Assembly: GCA_937907025.1 (NCBI GenBank)
Contig: CALESJ010000045.1
Coordinates: 1-64,000 of the forward strand
Reading direction: 5' to 3'
Source: an uncultured Faecalibacterium sp.
GTDB taxonomy: Bacteria > Bacillota > Clostridia > Oscillospirales > Ruminococcaceae
Length of the DNA stretch: 64,000 bases
Made by a program: the position numbers and the translations under genes. Positions within the stretch are counted from its first letter, which is position 1. Each line of letters opens with the position of its first letter. Of this stretch, positions 44,364-53,482 are shown one piece after another. The notes below the pieces were generated by a model, which saw only the letters and a list, made by a program, of their open reading frames with translations, was not told the DNA's origin and did no database searches.

Positions 44364-45026
44364 TCAGCTCTGCGGGGAACGGGGTTCGGGGGTGGAGGCT
44401 GCTTCGTCTTCCCCGGCGGGAGCGGCTTCGGCAGAGGCGTCCTCGGAAAGGTCGGCCTCCTCCGCTTCCGCCTGCTCGGCAGCCTTGTCCAGGTCCCGCA
44501 GCATTAGGGCGGTGTAGACGGTGCATCCGGCGTTGAGCACGCCCTCAATCACCAGCAGCAGACCGGACAGCCAGATGGAATCCACCGGCCAGTTCGCAAA
44601 GGGCTGCATGATCAGGATGATGCCCGCAATGCCGGTCACAAATCCCAGCAGCATAAGCACCCACCAGCGCTGGCCCTTGCGGCGCACCAGCTGCCAGGCG
44701 CTCTGCTCCCGGGCACCGCCGTCCACGATGAGAAAGACGCCGAACACCACCGGCAGCACCCACTCCACAAAATCGGGGCGCAGCAGGGCGAACAGGCCCA
44801 GGGCCAGGGTTACCACGCCGCCCGCCAGGGTGAACACGGCGGCCACGCCCTTTTCCTTGTTGCGGGAATACCGCCACAGGCTGCGGGCGCCGGTCAGGGC
44901 AATGAGGGCACCAAAGGCGGCGCACACCCAGGGCAGGCTGGCGGCGGGGGCGGCCAGCAGGGCCAGGCCCAGCACAAAATACAGCACACTGAGCACCAGC
45001 GTGCCGGTACGAAGATTGCGAAGCAT
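44364..45026 (-). CDS. DUF308/HdeD-like membrane protein
   Basis: 220 residues with six TM helices in three hairpins (each pair ending in a Gly/Arg loop such as GARSLWRYSRNK) and an acidic cytosolic tail of about 40 residues. This is the DUF308 (HdeD-like) pattern, of unknown biochemical role. AAGGAGG precedes the ATG, and it lies 22 bases after the MATE gene. Confidence 0.8.
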   Translation of the reverse strand: MLRNLRTGTLVLSVLYFVLGLALLAAPAASLPWVCAAFGALIALTGARSLWRYSRNKEKGVAAVFTLAGGVVTLALGLFALLRPDFVEWVLPVVFGVFLIVDGGAREQSAWQLVRRKGQRWWVLMLLGFVTGIAGIILIMQPFANWPVDSIWLSGLLLVIEGVLNAGCTVYTALMLRDLDKAAEQAEAEEADLSEDASAEAAPAGEDEAASTPEPRSPQS

Positions 45027-45048
45027 GGAAAAGACCTCCTTGCGGGAA

Positions 45049-46425
45049 TTACGCCTCCGCAGCGGCGGTGCGCATGGGGCGGATGATCTTGTTGTAGCAC
45101 ACCCGCTGGAAAATCACGCACAGGATAAAGGCAACCACTTCCGCGATGGGGAAGGACCACCAGACCAGCTCCAGCCGGCCGGCCAGACTCAGAAGCCAGC
45201 CCGTGGGCAGCAGCACCACCAGCTGGCGGATGACCGATACCCACAACGCCAGCACGCCGTGCCCCAGAGCCTGGAAATAGGCGGAGGAGATGACGTTGAA
45301 GCCGGCCAGCAGGAAGGAAACGGAGATAATGCGCAGGGCCACCACACCGATGCTCAGCATGTCCGGGCTGGCATTGAAGATGCCCAGCATGACCCCGGGC
45401 AGGAACTGCCCGGCCAGGAAACCCAGGACCATGATGCCCACCGCATAGATGGCGGCCAGGCGCTTGGTGCCCAGGATGCGCTCCGGCTTGCGGGCGCCGT
45501 AGTTGTAGCTGACGATGGGGACCATGCCGTTGTTCAGGCCGAACACCGGCATGAACACAAAGCTCTGCAGTTTGAAGTATACCCCGAAAATCGCCACCGC
45601 CGTGCTGGAGAAGGTGATGAGGATGGCGTTCATGCCGAAGGTCATCACGCTGCCGATGGCGTTCATGGCGATGGAGGGGATACCCACCTGGTAGATGCGG
45701 CGGATGGTTTTGCCGTTGGGGCGGAACCCGCGCAGGGTGATGTGCACATCCTTGTTATACAGGAAATGCAGGGTCAGGGCCGCAGCGGCACCCACAAACT
45801 GACCGATGACAGTGGCTACGGCGGCGCCGGCGGCCTCCATGCGGGGGACGCCGAACAGACCGAAGATGAAGATGGGGTCCAGCACGATGTTGGTCACGGC
45901 ACCGATGAGCTGGGTGGTCATGGCAAAGGTGCTGCGCCCGGTGGACACCAGGATCTTTTCCATCATGCACTGCACGCAGCAGCCCAGGCTGAAGATGGTG
46001 CAGATGCTCAGGTACTCGGCGCCGTAGCGAGCGATGAGGGGGTCGGTGGTCTGGGCCGTGATGAAGGCCCTGGCCCCGAACAACCCGAAGATCAGGAACG
46101 CGATGGCGCTGCATACGGCCAGAAACAGGCCGTTGGCCGCCGCACGGTCGGCTTCGGCGTGGTTGCCTTCGCCCAGATTTTTGGACAGATAGGCATTGAC
46201 GCCCACCGCTGTACCCACAGCGAAGGCGATCAGCAGGTTCTGGATCGGGTATGCCAGGCTGACGGCCGACAGGGCCGCCTCATTGACATAGGATACAAAG
46301 ATGCTGTCCACCACGTTGTACAGTGCCTGCACCAGCATCGAGATCATCATCGGGATGGCTAGCGAAAGCAGCAGCGGATTCAGCGGTTCGGTGCCCATAC
46401 GGGCGGCGGAAACGGTTCTGCTCAT
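45049..46425 (-). CDS. MATE-family efflux transporter
   Basis: 458 residues with 12 predicted TM helices. The N-terminus MGTEPLNPLLLSLAIPMMIS, followed by NVVDSIFVSYVNE, is typical of the DinF/NorM group. Exports drugs or metabolites with Na+ or H+ coupling. The start at 46425 lies 2 bases after the stop of the upstream kinase gene with only a weak ribosome site, suggesting translational coupling; ATG 46398 is an alternative. Confidence 0.88.
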   Translation of the reverse strand: MSRTVSAARMGTEPLNPLLLSLAIPMMISMLVQALYNVVDSIFVSYVNEAALSAVSLAYPIQNLLIAFAVGTAVGVNAYLSKNLGEGNHAEADRAAANGLFLAVCSAIAFLIFGLFGARAFITAQTTDPLIARYGAEYLSICTIFSLGCCVQCMMEKILVSTGRSTFAMTTQLIGAVTNIVLDPIFIFGLFGVPRMEAAGAAVATVIGQFVGAAAALTLHFLYNKDVHITLRGFRPNGKTIRRIYQVGIPSIAMNAIGSVMTFGMNAILITFSSTAVAIFGVYFKLQSFVFMPVFGLNNGMVPIVSYNYGARKPERILGTKRLAAIYAVGIMVLGFLAGQFLPGVMLGIFNASPDMLSIGVVALRIISVSFLLAGFNVISSAYFQALGHGVLALWVSVIRQLVVLLPTGWLLSLAGRLELVWWSFPIAEVVAFILCVIFQRVCYNKIIRPMRTAAAEA

Positions 46426-46427
46426 TC

Positions 46428-47030
46428 TTAAACGGATGCCTCCATTGCCCTGGCGGCCTGAACGATGAGCTGCGCGCAGGCTTCCCGGCCCAGCGCGGCG
46501 TTCAGGCACAGGTCATAATTTTTGGCCTCGCCCCAGCGATTCTCAGTGTAATAATTATAATAACTCGCGCGGGCGCGGTCATGCTTGGCAAGGGCGGTTT
46601 CCCACAGGCGGTCGGGCATGTCCTTGGCGCCGGGGCGCTCCTTTGCGTTGCGGATGCGCACATCCAGCGGCGCATACACAAAGGTGCTCAGCACATGGGG
46701 ACGGTCCCGCAGCACATAGTCGCCGCAGCGGCCCAGGATCACGCAGGACCCTTTTTCGGCCAGTTCCTTGATGACGTTGGATTGCAGGATGTACACCTGG
46801 TCTGCCAGGGGCATGGTGTTGCCCATCATGTACAGGCTGTAGATCAGGCTGCCGCTGCGCTGATTCTCGCTGGCGGCGATGGCTTCTTCCGTCAGACCGC
46901 TCTTTTTGGCAGCCAGGGTGATGAGTTCCTTGTTGTACAAGGGCACACCCAGCAGGTCCGCGACCCGCTGCGCAATCTCGCTGCCGCCGGAGGCATATTC
47001 GCGTGCCATAGTGATGACCAGGGGTTCCAT
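46428..47030 (-). CDS. Cytidylate kinase-like protein
   Basis: 200 residues. The N-terminus VITMAREYASGGSEIAQRVA matches the Cytidylate_kin2 family, whose P-loop is modified (YASGG). CVILGRCGDYVLRD and STFVYAPLDVRIRNAKE follow in the normal order. These proteins often lie near MATE genes; their true substrate is unsettled. GAGGTGG precedes ATG 47030. First gene of a probable operon with MATE, DUF308 and the FAD enzyme. Confidence 0.82.
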   Translation of the reverse strand: MEPLVITMAREYASGGSEIAQRVADLLGVPLYNKELITLAAKKSGLTEEAIAASENQRSGSLIYSLYMMGNTMPLADQVYILQSNVIKELAEKGSCVILGRCGDYVLRDRPHVLSTFVYAPLDVRIRNAKERPGAKDMPDRLWETALAKHDRARASYYNYYTENRWGEAKNYDLCLNAALGREACAQLIVQAARAMEASV

Positions 47031-47099
47031 AAAATCCACCTCACACTTAATATTTTGGGCGCCGGTACGGCACAGGGCCATACCATCCCCACTATACCC

Positions 47100-47128
47100 A
47101 TTATACCGGTGGAACCCCCAAAAAACAA
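47100..47128 (-). promoter_or_regulatory. Promoter for cytidylate kinase-like/MATE operon
   Basis: On the minus strand, TTGTTT (47128-47123) and TATAAT (47105-47100) are 17 bases apart. Confidence 0.65.
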
Positions 47129-47145
47129 GGGGAAGTGCCGTGAAT

Positions 47146-47174
47146 TTGCACCCGGGAGCGGGGTGGAGTATAAT
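47146..47174 (+). promoter_or_regulatory. Promoter of Gfo/Idh/MocA gene
   Basis: TTGCAC (47146-47151) and TATAAT (47169-47174) are 17 bases apart. It is back-to-back with the divergent promoter at 47100-47128. Confidence 0.7.
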
Positions 47175-47239
47175 GGGGAAAACACTGTTTTCCGCCCGGC
47201 TGCCCATGGCCGGAAAACGACGAAAGGTGGAGGTTTTTT

Positions 47240-48235
47240 ATGCCGCTGAAACTTGCCGTGCTGTCCACGAGCCGCATTGTGGTGGAGTTCATGGACCATC
47301 TGGCCGAGATGCCCGAGATCGAAGTCACCGCCCTGTGCTGCCGCCCCCAGAGCGAGGCCAGGGCAAAGGCCATGGCCGAAGCCCACAACGTGCCCCGGGT
47401 CTTTACCGATGAGGATGCCTGTTATGCCGCCGGCGGTTTTGACGCGGTGTACATCGGCACCGCCAACCACCTGCATTACGCCGCCGCCAAAAAGGCGCTG
47501 GAAGCGGGCTACCATGTGATCCTGGAAAAGCCCTTCACCGCCACCGCCGCCGAAGCCCGGGACCTGTTTGCCCTGGCCGACCGCAAGGGGGTCATCCTGT
47601 TTGAGGCCATCACCACCCCGTACCTGCCCGCCTACCGGTTTTTGCAGGACAAAATGGCCGAAATCGGCCCGGTGCGCGGGGCCATGGCCAGCTTCTGCGC
47701 CCGCAGTGCCCGGTACGATGACTACCTCAAGGGCATCTGGAACACCACCTTTGACCCGGCCTGCAACGGCGGCGCCCTCAACGATATGAACGTGTACAAC
47801 CTGCACTATTTCTGGGGCCTGCTGGGCATGCCGGAATCCTGCGAATACCGGCCCAGCCTGGGGCCCAACGGCATTGACACCGCGGGGACCGTGCTGCTGT
47901 ACTACCCGGATTTTTGTGCCGTGGGCCTGGCCGCCAAGGACAGCGAGAGCGAAAAATTCGCCAGCATCCAGGGCCCCGGCGGGTATCTGGTGCTGCACGG
48001 CGGCACCAACAGCCTGGACGAAGTGTACAGCGTCATCGGCGGGGTGCGCGGGGGCGGAACCCGCACTGACGCACCCAAGGCAGACCGCCACCGCATGGCT
48101 TACGAGTTTGCGGAATTTGCCCGCATCGTGGCCGAGAAGGACCGGGCTGCCGAGGCCGAAGCCCGCACCCGTACCCTGGCCGTGATGGAGCTGCTGGACC
48201 GGCTGCACGCCAGTGACGGACAGAAAAACCGCTGA
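47240..48235 (+). CDS. Gfo/Idh/MocA-family NAD(P)-dependent oxidoreductase
   Basis: 331 residues. The N-terminal Rossmann fold starts LAVLSTSRIVVEFM (lacking a classic GxGxxG), with YIGTANHLHYAAAKKALEAG and the family motif LEKPFT (EKP). The C-terminal domain follows from about residue 120. Members oxidise or reduce sugars and sugar-like compounds; the substrate is unknown. AAAGGTGGAGG precedes the ATG. Confidence 0.88.
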   Translation: MPLKLAVLSTSRIVVEFMDHLAEMPEIEVTALCCRPQSEARAKAMAEAHNVPRVFTDEDACYAAGGFDAVYIGTANHLHYAAAKKALEAGYHVILEKPFTATAAEARDLFALADRKGVILFEAITTPYLPAYRFLQDKMAEIGPVRGAMASFCARSARYDDYLKGIWNTTFDPACNGGALNDMNVYNLHYFWGLLGMPESCEYRPSLGPNGIDTAGTVLLYYPDFCAVGLAAKDSESEKFASIQGPGGYLVLHGGTNSLDEVYSVIGGVRGGGTRTDAPKADRHRMAYEFAEFARIVAEKDRAAEAEARTRTLAVMELLDRLHASDGQKNR

Positions 48236-48326
48236 ACTTTTAACAGATTTGCACAAGAATTGTGGAAAACCCGGCGGCTGCGGCCGGGAAAACCGCCAAA
48301 AATGAACGAAATATGAACAAACCCTC

Positions 48327-48355
48327 TTGACCGGCCGGAACGGCTGTGCTAGCAT
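48327..48355 (+). promoter_or_regulatory. Promoter of amt with extended -10
   Basis: TTGACC (48327-48332) and TAGCAT (48350-48355) are 17 bases apart, with TGC directly before the -10. Confidence 0.6.
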
Positions 48356-48377
48356 GGGTGGCATCAAAGCAAAAGGC

Positions 48378-48417
48378 AAAGGCGCCGGACGGAAAGAACC
48401 GTCCGGCGCCTTTTGTC
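48378..48417 (+). promoter_or_regulatory. Terminator-like hairpin in amt leader, possible attenuator
   Basis: A perfect 15-bp stem (48378-48392 with 48399-48413, loop AAAGAA) is followed by TTTTGTCGTTT. It lies about 20 bases after the predicted transcription start and 36 bases before the amt start codon, and no promoter fits between hairpin and gene. Readthrough would therefore be needed for amt expression. Confidence 0.6.
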
Positions 48418-48453
48418 GTTTGGGTTTGAAAACGCATGAGGGGAGAAATGAGT

Positions 48454-50169
48454 ATGTACAATTCCGCAGACGTAACCTGGACGCTGGTAGCGGCGTTTAT
48501 GGTGTTCTTCATGCAGGCGGGCTTTGCTTTGTGCGAAGCGGGCCTGACCCGTGCCAAGAACACGGGCAACATCCTGATGAAGAACATGATGGACTTTTGT
48601 ATCGGCACGCCCTGTTACTGGCTGGTGGGCTTCGGTGTGATGTTCGCCGGGTCCGGCGCGCTCATCGGCGGGTTTGACCCGTTCATCCGCGGCAGCTACG
48701 ATTTCGGCACCCTGCCCGTGTGGGTGTATGTGGTGTTCCAGACGGTGTTCTGCGCCACCGCCGCCACCATCGTTTCCGGCTCCATGGCCGAGCGCACCAA
48801 GTTCAGCGCCTACTGCCTGTACTCCGCCGCCATCAGCCTGATCGTCTACCCCATCTCCGGTCACTGGATCTGGGGCGGCGGCTGGCTGGCCCAGCTGGGC
48901 TTCCATGATTTCGCCGGCTCCACCGCCGTGCATTTCGTGGGCGGCGTCACCGCCATGCTGGGTGCCTGGATGCTGGGGCCCCGTATCGGCAAGTACGACA
49001 AGGACGGCAAGCCCCGCGCCATCCCCGGCCACAACATGACCGCCATGGCTTTGGGCGTCTTTATCCTGTGGTTCTGCTGGTTCGGCTTCAACGGCGGCTC
49101 CACCGTTTCCATGACCGGTGACGATACCATGATCTCCGCCGGCCTGATCTGCTTCAACACCAACATGGCGGCCGCTCTGGCCACCGTGGCCGCCCTCATC
49201 ACCACCTGGGTGCGCTACGGTAAGCCGGATGTGTCCCTGACCTTCAACGGCGCTCTGGCCGGTCTGGTGGCCATCACCGCCGGCTGCGACCAGGTGGACC
49301 CCTACGGCGCCGCCATCATCGGCATCATCGCCGGTGTGCTGTGCGTCTTCTCGGTGGAATTCTTCGACCGCATCGCCCGCATCGATGACCCCGTGGGCGC
49401 CGTTTCCGTCCACTGCGTCAACGGTGCCTGGGGCACCCTGGCCGTGGGCCTGTTCGCCACCGACGGCGGCCTGTTCTACGGCGGCGGCTTCGCCCGTCTG
49501 GGCATCCAGGCCCTGGGCCTGGTCAGCGTGGCGGCCTGGGTTCTGGTCAGCATGTTCATCATCTTTACCCTGATCAAGAAGACCGTGGGCCTGCGCGTTT
49601 CCGAGAAGGAAGAGATCGACGGCCTGGATATCCACGAACATGGCCTGGCCAGCGCCTACGCCGGGTTTGCCATCAGTGATGCCAGCTACGCCGACCTGTC
49701 GGTGAACGAAAACACCGATCTGGGCCAGAGCGACCTGGAAAAGGCCAGCCCCGCCCAGGTGGCCGCGGCGGTCAAGGTCCACAAGGAAGCCCCACTGCCG
49801 GCGGAACTGGATTCCGGCATGCACAAGGTCACCATGATCGTGCAGCTGGCCAAGTTTGACGAACTGAAGCGCGCCCTGAATGCGGTGGGCATCACCGGCA
49901 TGACCGTGACCCAGGTCATGGGCTGCGGCTTGCAGAAGGGCAGCGGCGAAAAGTACCGCGGCGCCGAAGTGGATGCCACCCTGATGCCCAAGGTCAAGGT
50001 GGAAGTGGTCGTGAGCAAGATCCCGGTGGACAAGATCATCGAGGCGGCCACCAAGGCCCTGTACACCGGCCATATCGGCGACGGCAAGATCTTTGTCTAC
50101 AACGTGGCCAAGGTGGTCAAGGTCCGCACCGGCGAGGTGGATTACGCCGCCTTGCAGGATGTGGAATAA
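48454..50169 (+). CDS. Ammonium transporter fused to a PII signalling domain
   Basis: 571 residues. Residues 1-390 form an Amt channel with 11 TM helices (QAGFALCEAGLTRAKN, FAGSTAVHFVGGV with the pore His, and VHCVNGAWGTLAV). After a linker, residues about 452-571 form a complete PII (GlnB/GlnK) domain; the T-loop region reads MGCGLQKGSGEKYRGAEV and the body LMPKVKVEVVV. PII normally plugs Amt when nitrogen is ample, so here the plug is built in. Start ATG 48454 is 9 bases after GGGGAG; ATG 48448 is an alternative. Confidence 0.92.
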   Translation: MYNSADVTWTLVAAFMVFFMQAGFALCEAGLTRAKNTGNILMKNMMDFCIGTPCYWLVGFGVMFAGSGALIGGFDPFIRGSYDFGTLPVWVYVVFQTVFCATAATIVSGSMAERTKFSAYCLYSAAISLIVYPISGHWIWGGGWLAQLGFHDFAGSTAVHFVGGVTAMLGAWMLGPRIGKYDKDGKPRAIPGHNMTAMALGVFILWFCWFGFNGGSTVSMTGDDTMISAGLICFNTNMAAALATVAALITTWVRYGKPDVSLTFNGALAGLVAITAGCDQVDPYGAAIIGIIAGVLCVFSVEFFDRIARIDDPVGAVSVHCVNGAWGTLAVGLFATDGGLFYGGGFARLGIQALGLVSVAAWVLVSMFIIFTLIKKTVGLRVSEKEEIDGLDIHEHGLASAYAGFAISDASYADLSVNENTDLGQSDLEKASPAQVAAAVKVHKEAPLPAELDSGMHKVTMIVQLAKFDELKRALNAVGITGMTVTQVMGCGLQKGSGEKYRGAEVDATLMPKVKVEVVVSKIPVDKIIEAATKALYTGHIGDGKIFVYNVAKVVKVRTGEVDYAALQDVE

Positions 50170-50194
50170 AGCGATTCTCTCTCAACAGTCATAG

Positions 50195-50236
50195 AAAAGG
50201 CGGGACCCCGTTTGTGCGGCGGGGCCCCGCCTTTTT
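50195..50236. terminator. Terminator between amt and corA
   Basis: AAAGGCGGG-A-CCCCG pairs with CGGGG-C-CCCGCCTTT (50196-50234) with one mismatch, followed by TTTTT. It is shared by convergent genes. Confidence 0.85.
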
Positions 50237-50239
50237 GCG

Positions 50240-51124
50240 TCATAACATGCCCTTGCGGCGGAAAAACAGCAGTTCCGCCGCCACCAGCACCAGACAGGCG
50301 GCGGCCACCGTGGGATAGCCCCAGGCTGCGTTGGGGGCCAGCATGCTGTCAAAATTCATGCCGTACCACCCCGCCACCAGGCTCAGGGGCAAAAACAGGG
50401 TGGTCACCACCGTGAGCATGGTTACCACCCGGTTCTGCTCCAGCTCAATGCGGGACTGGTATACCTGCCACAATTGCAGGATGTACTCCCGCAGGGTTTC
50501 GGCTTCATCCCGCAGGCGGGCGGCCCGGGTGGTGGCCCGCTGCCAGGCCGCCCGCTCCGCCCGGTTCAGCAGCCGGGGGGCGTCGGCCTGCAGTTCGTCC
50601 CCCAGCAGCACCAGCTGGGCATAGGCCCCGTGCAGGGCGGCCAGGGTCCGGCGCTCGGCCATGACGGTGGATTCAAACCCCCGGATGTGCCCGGCGGCCA
50701 GGGCTTCCTCCAGAGAGTTGAGCCGTTTTTCCAGCGTTTGCAGCACCAGGGCGTCGGCGCCCATGTGCTGCTCCAGCAAGGCCAGCAACACCCCGGCGGG
50801 GGTGGCGGGCACCGCCGCGGGCAGGGACGGGGAGAGAGGCGGGGCGCTGTCCGGACCGGGGATCAGGTACAGGGCTATATCGGTCAGGCAGAAGCAGAAC
50901 CGCAGGGGCTGGCCCCCGGTGGGCAGCCGGATGGTGCCCTGCACACAGTCCCGGTAGGCGGCGGCCCGGCAATAGCGGATATTGTCCAGCGCGGCGGCAA
51001 GGGCCCGGCGGTGGGAAAGGCCGGGGCAGCAGGGCAGTTCGGCGGCGCTGAGCACAAAGACGCAGCCCTGATTTGCCGCTGCCGTGTGCAGCCGTCCGGC
51101 AGGGTCCAGGCGATATCGGCGCAT
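50240..51124 (-). CDS. CorA-family divalent cation transporter
   Basis: 294 residues. A cytosolic alpha/beta domain and long helices precede two C-terminal TM helices. The selectivity motif YGMNF (GMN) follows TM1 (LTVVTTLFLPLSLVAGWYGMNF split by the helix end). It carries Mg2+ or Co2+. A Cys-rich N-terminal stretch is unusual. AAAAGGAGGG precedes ATG 51124. Confidence 0.88.
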   Translation of the reverse strand: MRRYRLDPAGRLHTAAANQGCVFVLSAAELPCCPGLSHRRALAAALDNIRYCRAAAYRDCVQGTIRLPTGGQPLRFCFCLTDIALYLIPGPDSAPPLSPSLPAAVPATPAGVLLALLEQHMGADALVLQTLEKRLNSLEEALAAGHIRGFESTVMAERRTLAALHGAYAQLVLLGDELQADAPRLLNRAERAAWQRATTRAARLRDEAETLREYILQLWQVYQSRIELEQNRVVTMLTVVTTLFLPLSLVAGWYGMNFDSMLAPNAAWGYPTVAAACLVLVAAELLFFRRKGML

Positions 51125-51240
51125 GGTACGCCCTCCTTTTTTCGGATTTGCCAGAGTATGGCCCGGACCGGGCGCGTTTAGTCGGCCCGCCCGCATACGG
51201 GGGCAAAAGCCGCATATACTGGCAGAGGGTGATGCCGTTT

Positions 51241-51714
51241 ATGCAGGAACAAAGGTGGAAAAATATTGCGTTTTGGGTCATCGTGACCGAGGCAGTGGGG
51301 GCTTTTTCCGGCTGGCTGAGCCGGGGCGGGGCCGAATTGTATGCGCAGCAGGTGCGTCAGCCGCCGCTTTCGCCGCCGGGGATCGTGTTTCCCATCGCGT
51401 GGGCAATCCTGTATGCGCTGATGGGGTACGGGGCCTCGGTCATAGACCGCAGCCCGACCTCCGAAGCCCGGACCAGGGCGCTGACCGTGTATCTGGTGCA
51501 GCTGGGATTCAACTTCTTCTGGAGCCTGATCTTCTTCAATCTGCGGTGGTACGGGTTTGCCTTTGTCTGGCTGGCGGTGCTGTGGGCGCTGGTGCTGGTC
51601 ATGATCCGCCGTTTCGGGAAGGTGGATGTGTGGGCCGCCCGGCTGCAGTGGCCTTACCTGGCCTGGCTGACCTTTGCGGCGTACCTGAATCTGGGCGTGT
51701 GGATTCTGAACTGA
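51241..51714 (+). CDS. TspO/MBR-family membrane protein
   Basis: 157 residues with five TM helices. PPLSPPGIVFPIAWAILYAL and QLGFNFFWSLIFF are the TspO signature segments. TspO proteins bind porphyrins or related ligands. ATG 51241 fits the GAGGGTGAT ribosome site better than ATG 51232. It lies next to the native 3' end of rlmD, on the other side of the element. Confidence 0.9.
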   Translation: MQEQRWKNIAFWVIVTEAVGAFSGWLSRGGAELYAQQVRQPPLSPPGIVFPIAWAILYALMGYGASVIDRSPTSEARTRALTVYLVQLGFNFFWSLIFFNLRWYGFAFVWLAVLWALVLVMIRRFGKVDVWAARLQWPYLAWLTFAAYLNLGVWILN

Positions 51715-51727
51715 GGCAAAGAAAAAG

Positions 51728-51755
51728 CGGCGGCGGACAAAGGTCCGCCGCCGTG
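51728..51755 (-). terminator. Terminator beyond the left end of the mobile element
   Basis: An 11-bp stem (51728-51738 with 51743-51753) is followed on the minus strand by CTTTTTCTTT. It lies outside the element and was probably the original terminator of rlmD; now it ends the recombinase transcript. Confidence 0.75.
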
Positions 51756-51770
51756 TTTCTGTCGTATTGT

Positions 51771-53450
51771 TTACTTTTTCGGCACCAGGGTACACACGGT
51801 TTCGACTTGTTCTTCATTGTCCAAACTGATACTCATGTCTTCCTCGATGATCGGCAGCTTAAATTTGATGGATTTTAACCACTGTCCATTGGCTTGGCGT
51901 TCCGGATAAACCTGAATTTCAGAGATCAACGCCTCGATCAACTGCCGCCGCTCCGCCTCATTCATCATGCCGTACAGTTTTTCAAAATAGATCAGCACTT
52001 TATAGATATTGTCGCCGGTCAGCTTTTCCGCTTCAATGGCCTGCTTTTTGGCTCTGGCTGCGATCAGCAGAGATTCGGTATCTTCAATCTTATCATACAT
52101 CTTGTAGAGCCGGTCATCAAGGTCTGCCTTGCGCCGGACATAGTGCCGGTCGTCCGGGTCGAGAGAATCAATTTCCTCCGCCAGCTTCGCCTTGACGGAA
52201 TAATGCTGGCGCAGCTGCTTCTCGTAATTGGCAATCTCCTGGTCAATGGCGGCGGTATCCACTTTCATGTTGATCTTTTCCTGCATCATGGCAGCAAACT
52301 TCGGATTGCTCACCAGCTTTACAATGACTTCCGCCACGGCATCGTCCAGCAGTTCTTCCCGAATCTGCTTTTTGTAATCGCACTTATGACCACGAATCAT
52401 GGAGCGATGCTTACAGCCGTAATAATAAAAGTCCTTGTACTTAGTGCCGTCCGCTTTGTGCTTGATGCTTTTATTCCCATACATTCCGGCTCCGCAGACA
52501 GGACACTTTACAATGCCGGAGAGCAGATGTACGTGTTCATCTTTCCCACGGTTGACGTGTTCATATTTCTTGGCCTGTGCCAGCAGCTTCACCTGCGCCG
52601 CCTGCCAGACTTCTTCCGAAACAATGGGCTCATGCAATCCTTCTGCCAACAAGTAATTGTCCTGTTCCACCAGCTTATACTCGTTCCTTGTACCGCGCAC
52701 TTTTTCCGTTTTACGGCGTCCATAGGCAATCTTGCCGCAGTACACCGGATTTTTCAGAATCAGTCGGATCAGGTGTGCGTCAAACAGGGGATTTTTCCCA
52801 TTCTGCCGAGGAATCTTGCGGATACCATGGTTTTCCAGATACTTTGCGATGCCATTTGCGCCAATGTCCGTGTGAACATACTGGTCATAGATGACACGGA
52901 TCGCCTCCGCTTCTTCCTCATTGATAACTAGCATCCCGTCCACCAGCTGATACCCATAGGGGGAAAAACCGCCGTTCCAGCGGCCCTCCCTTGCTTTTTG
53001 GATGCGGCCCTCCATGGTTTGGACACGGATATTTTCACGCTCAATCTCCGCCACGGCAGACAGGACAGAGATCATCAATTTGCCCGCGTCCTTGGAAGAA
53101 TCAATGCCATCCTCCACACACACCAGGTTGACGCCAAAATCCTGCATGACCTGAAGGGAAGAGAGCACGTCCGCCGCGTTTCTGCCGAAGCGGGACAATT
53201 TGAACACCAGAACATAGGACACGCCATCCTTGCCGGATTTGATGTCCTCCATCATCTGGCTGAATTGCGCCCGGCCTTCGATAGACTTGCCGGACTTTCC
53301 CGCATCCTCATATTCACCGACGATCTCATAATCATTGTAGTCGGCGTAGGCTTTCATTTTGGCCTTCTGCGCATCCAGCGAGTAGCCGTCCACCTGCATA
53401 GCGGTAGAGACCCTGGTGTAGGTGTAAACTTTTGTCTTTTCTTTCTTCAT
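51771..53450 (-). CDS. Large serine recombinase (integrase) of mobile element
   Basis: 559 residues. The N-terminal resolvase domain has the catalytic Ser in YTRVSTAMQ and the Arg-rich site FKLSRFGRN. It is followed by a recombinase domain (GGFSPYGYQLVDGML), a zinc ribbon (CPVCGAGMYG, then CKHRSMIRGHKC) and a coiled coil. It integrates and excises the element. The last codons (VETVCTLVPKK) appear to be the original chromosomal rlmD tail acquired at insertion. Codon use is more AT-rich than the neighbours. ATG 53450 follows GGAGAG. Confidence 0.92.
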   Translation of the reverse strand: MKKEKTKVYTYTRVSTAMQVDGYSLDAQKAKMKAYADYNDYEIVGEYEDAGKSGKSIEGRAQFSQMMEDIKSGKDGVSYVLVFKLSRFGRNAADVLSSLQVMQDFGVNLVCVEDGIDSSKDAGKLMISVLSAVAEIERENIRVQTMEGRIQKAREGRWNGGFSPYGYQLVDGMLVINEEEAEAIRVIYDQYVHTDIGANGIAKYLENHGIRKIPRQNGKNPLFDAHLIRLILKNPVYCGKIAYGRRKTEKVRGTRNEYKLVEQDNYLLAEGLHEPIVSEEVWQAAQVKLLAQAKKYEHVNRGKDEHVHLLSGIVKCPVCGAGMYGNKSIKHKADGTKYKDFYYYGCKHRSMIRGHKCDYKKQIREELLDDAVAEVIVKLVSNPKFAAMMQEKINMKVDTAAIDQEIANYEKQLRQHYSVKAKLAEEIDSLDPDDRHYVRRKADLDDRLYKMYDKIEDTESLLIAARAKKQAIEAEKLTGDNIYKVLIYFEKLYGMMNEAERRQLIEALISEIQVYPERQANGQWLKSIKFKLPIIEEDMSISLDNEEQVETVCTLVPKK

Positions 53451-53482
53451 CTGTCTGCTCTCCATAGGGCAACTACAGCCTC

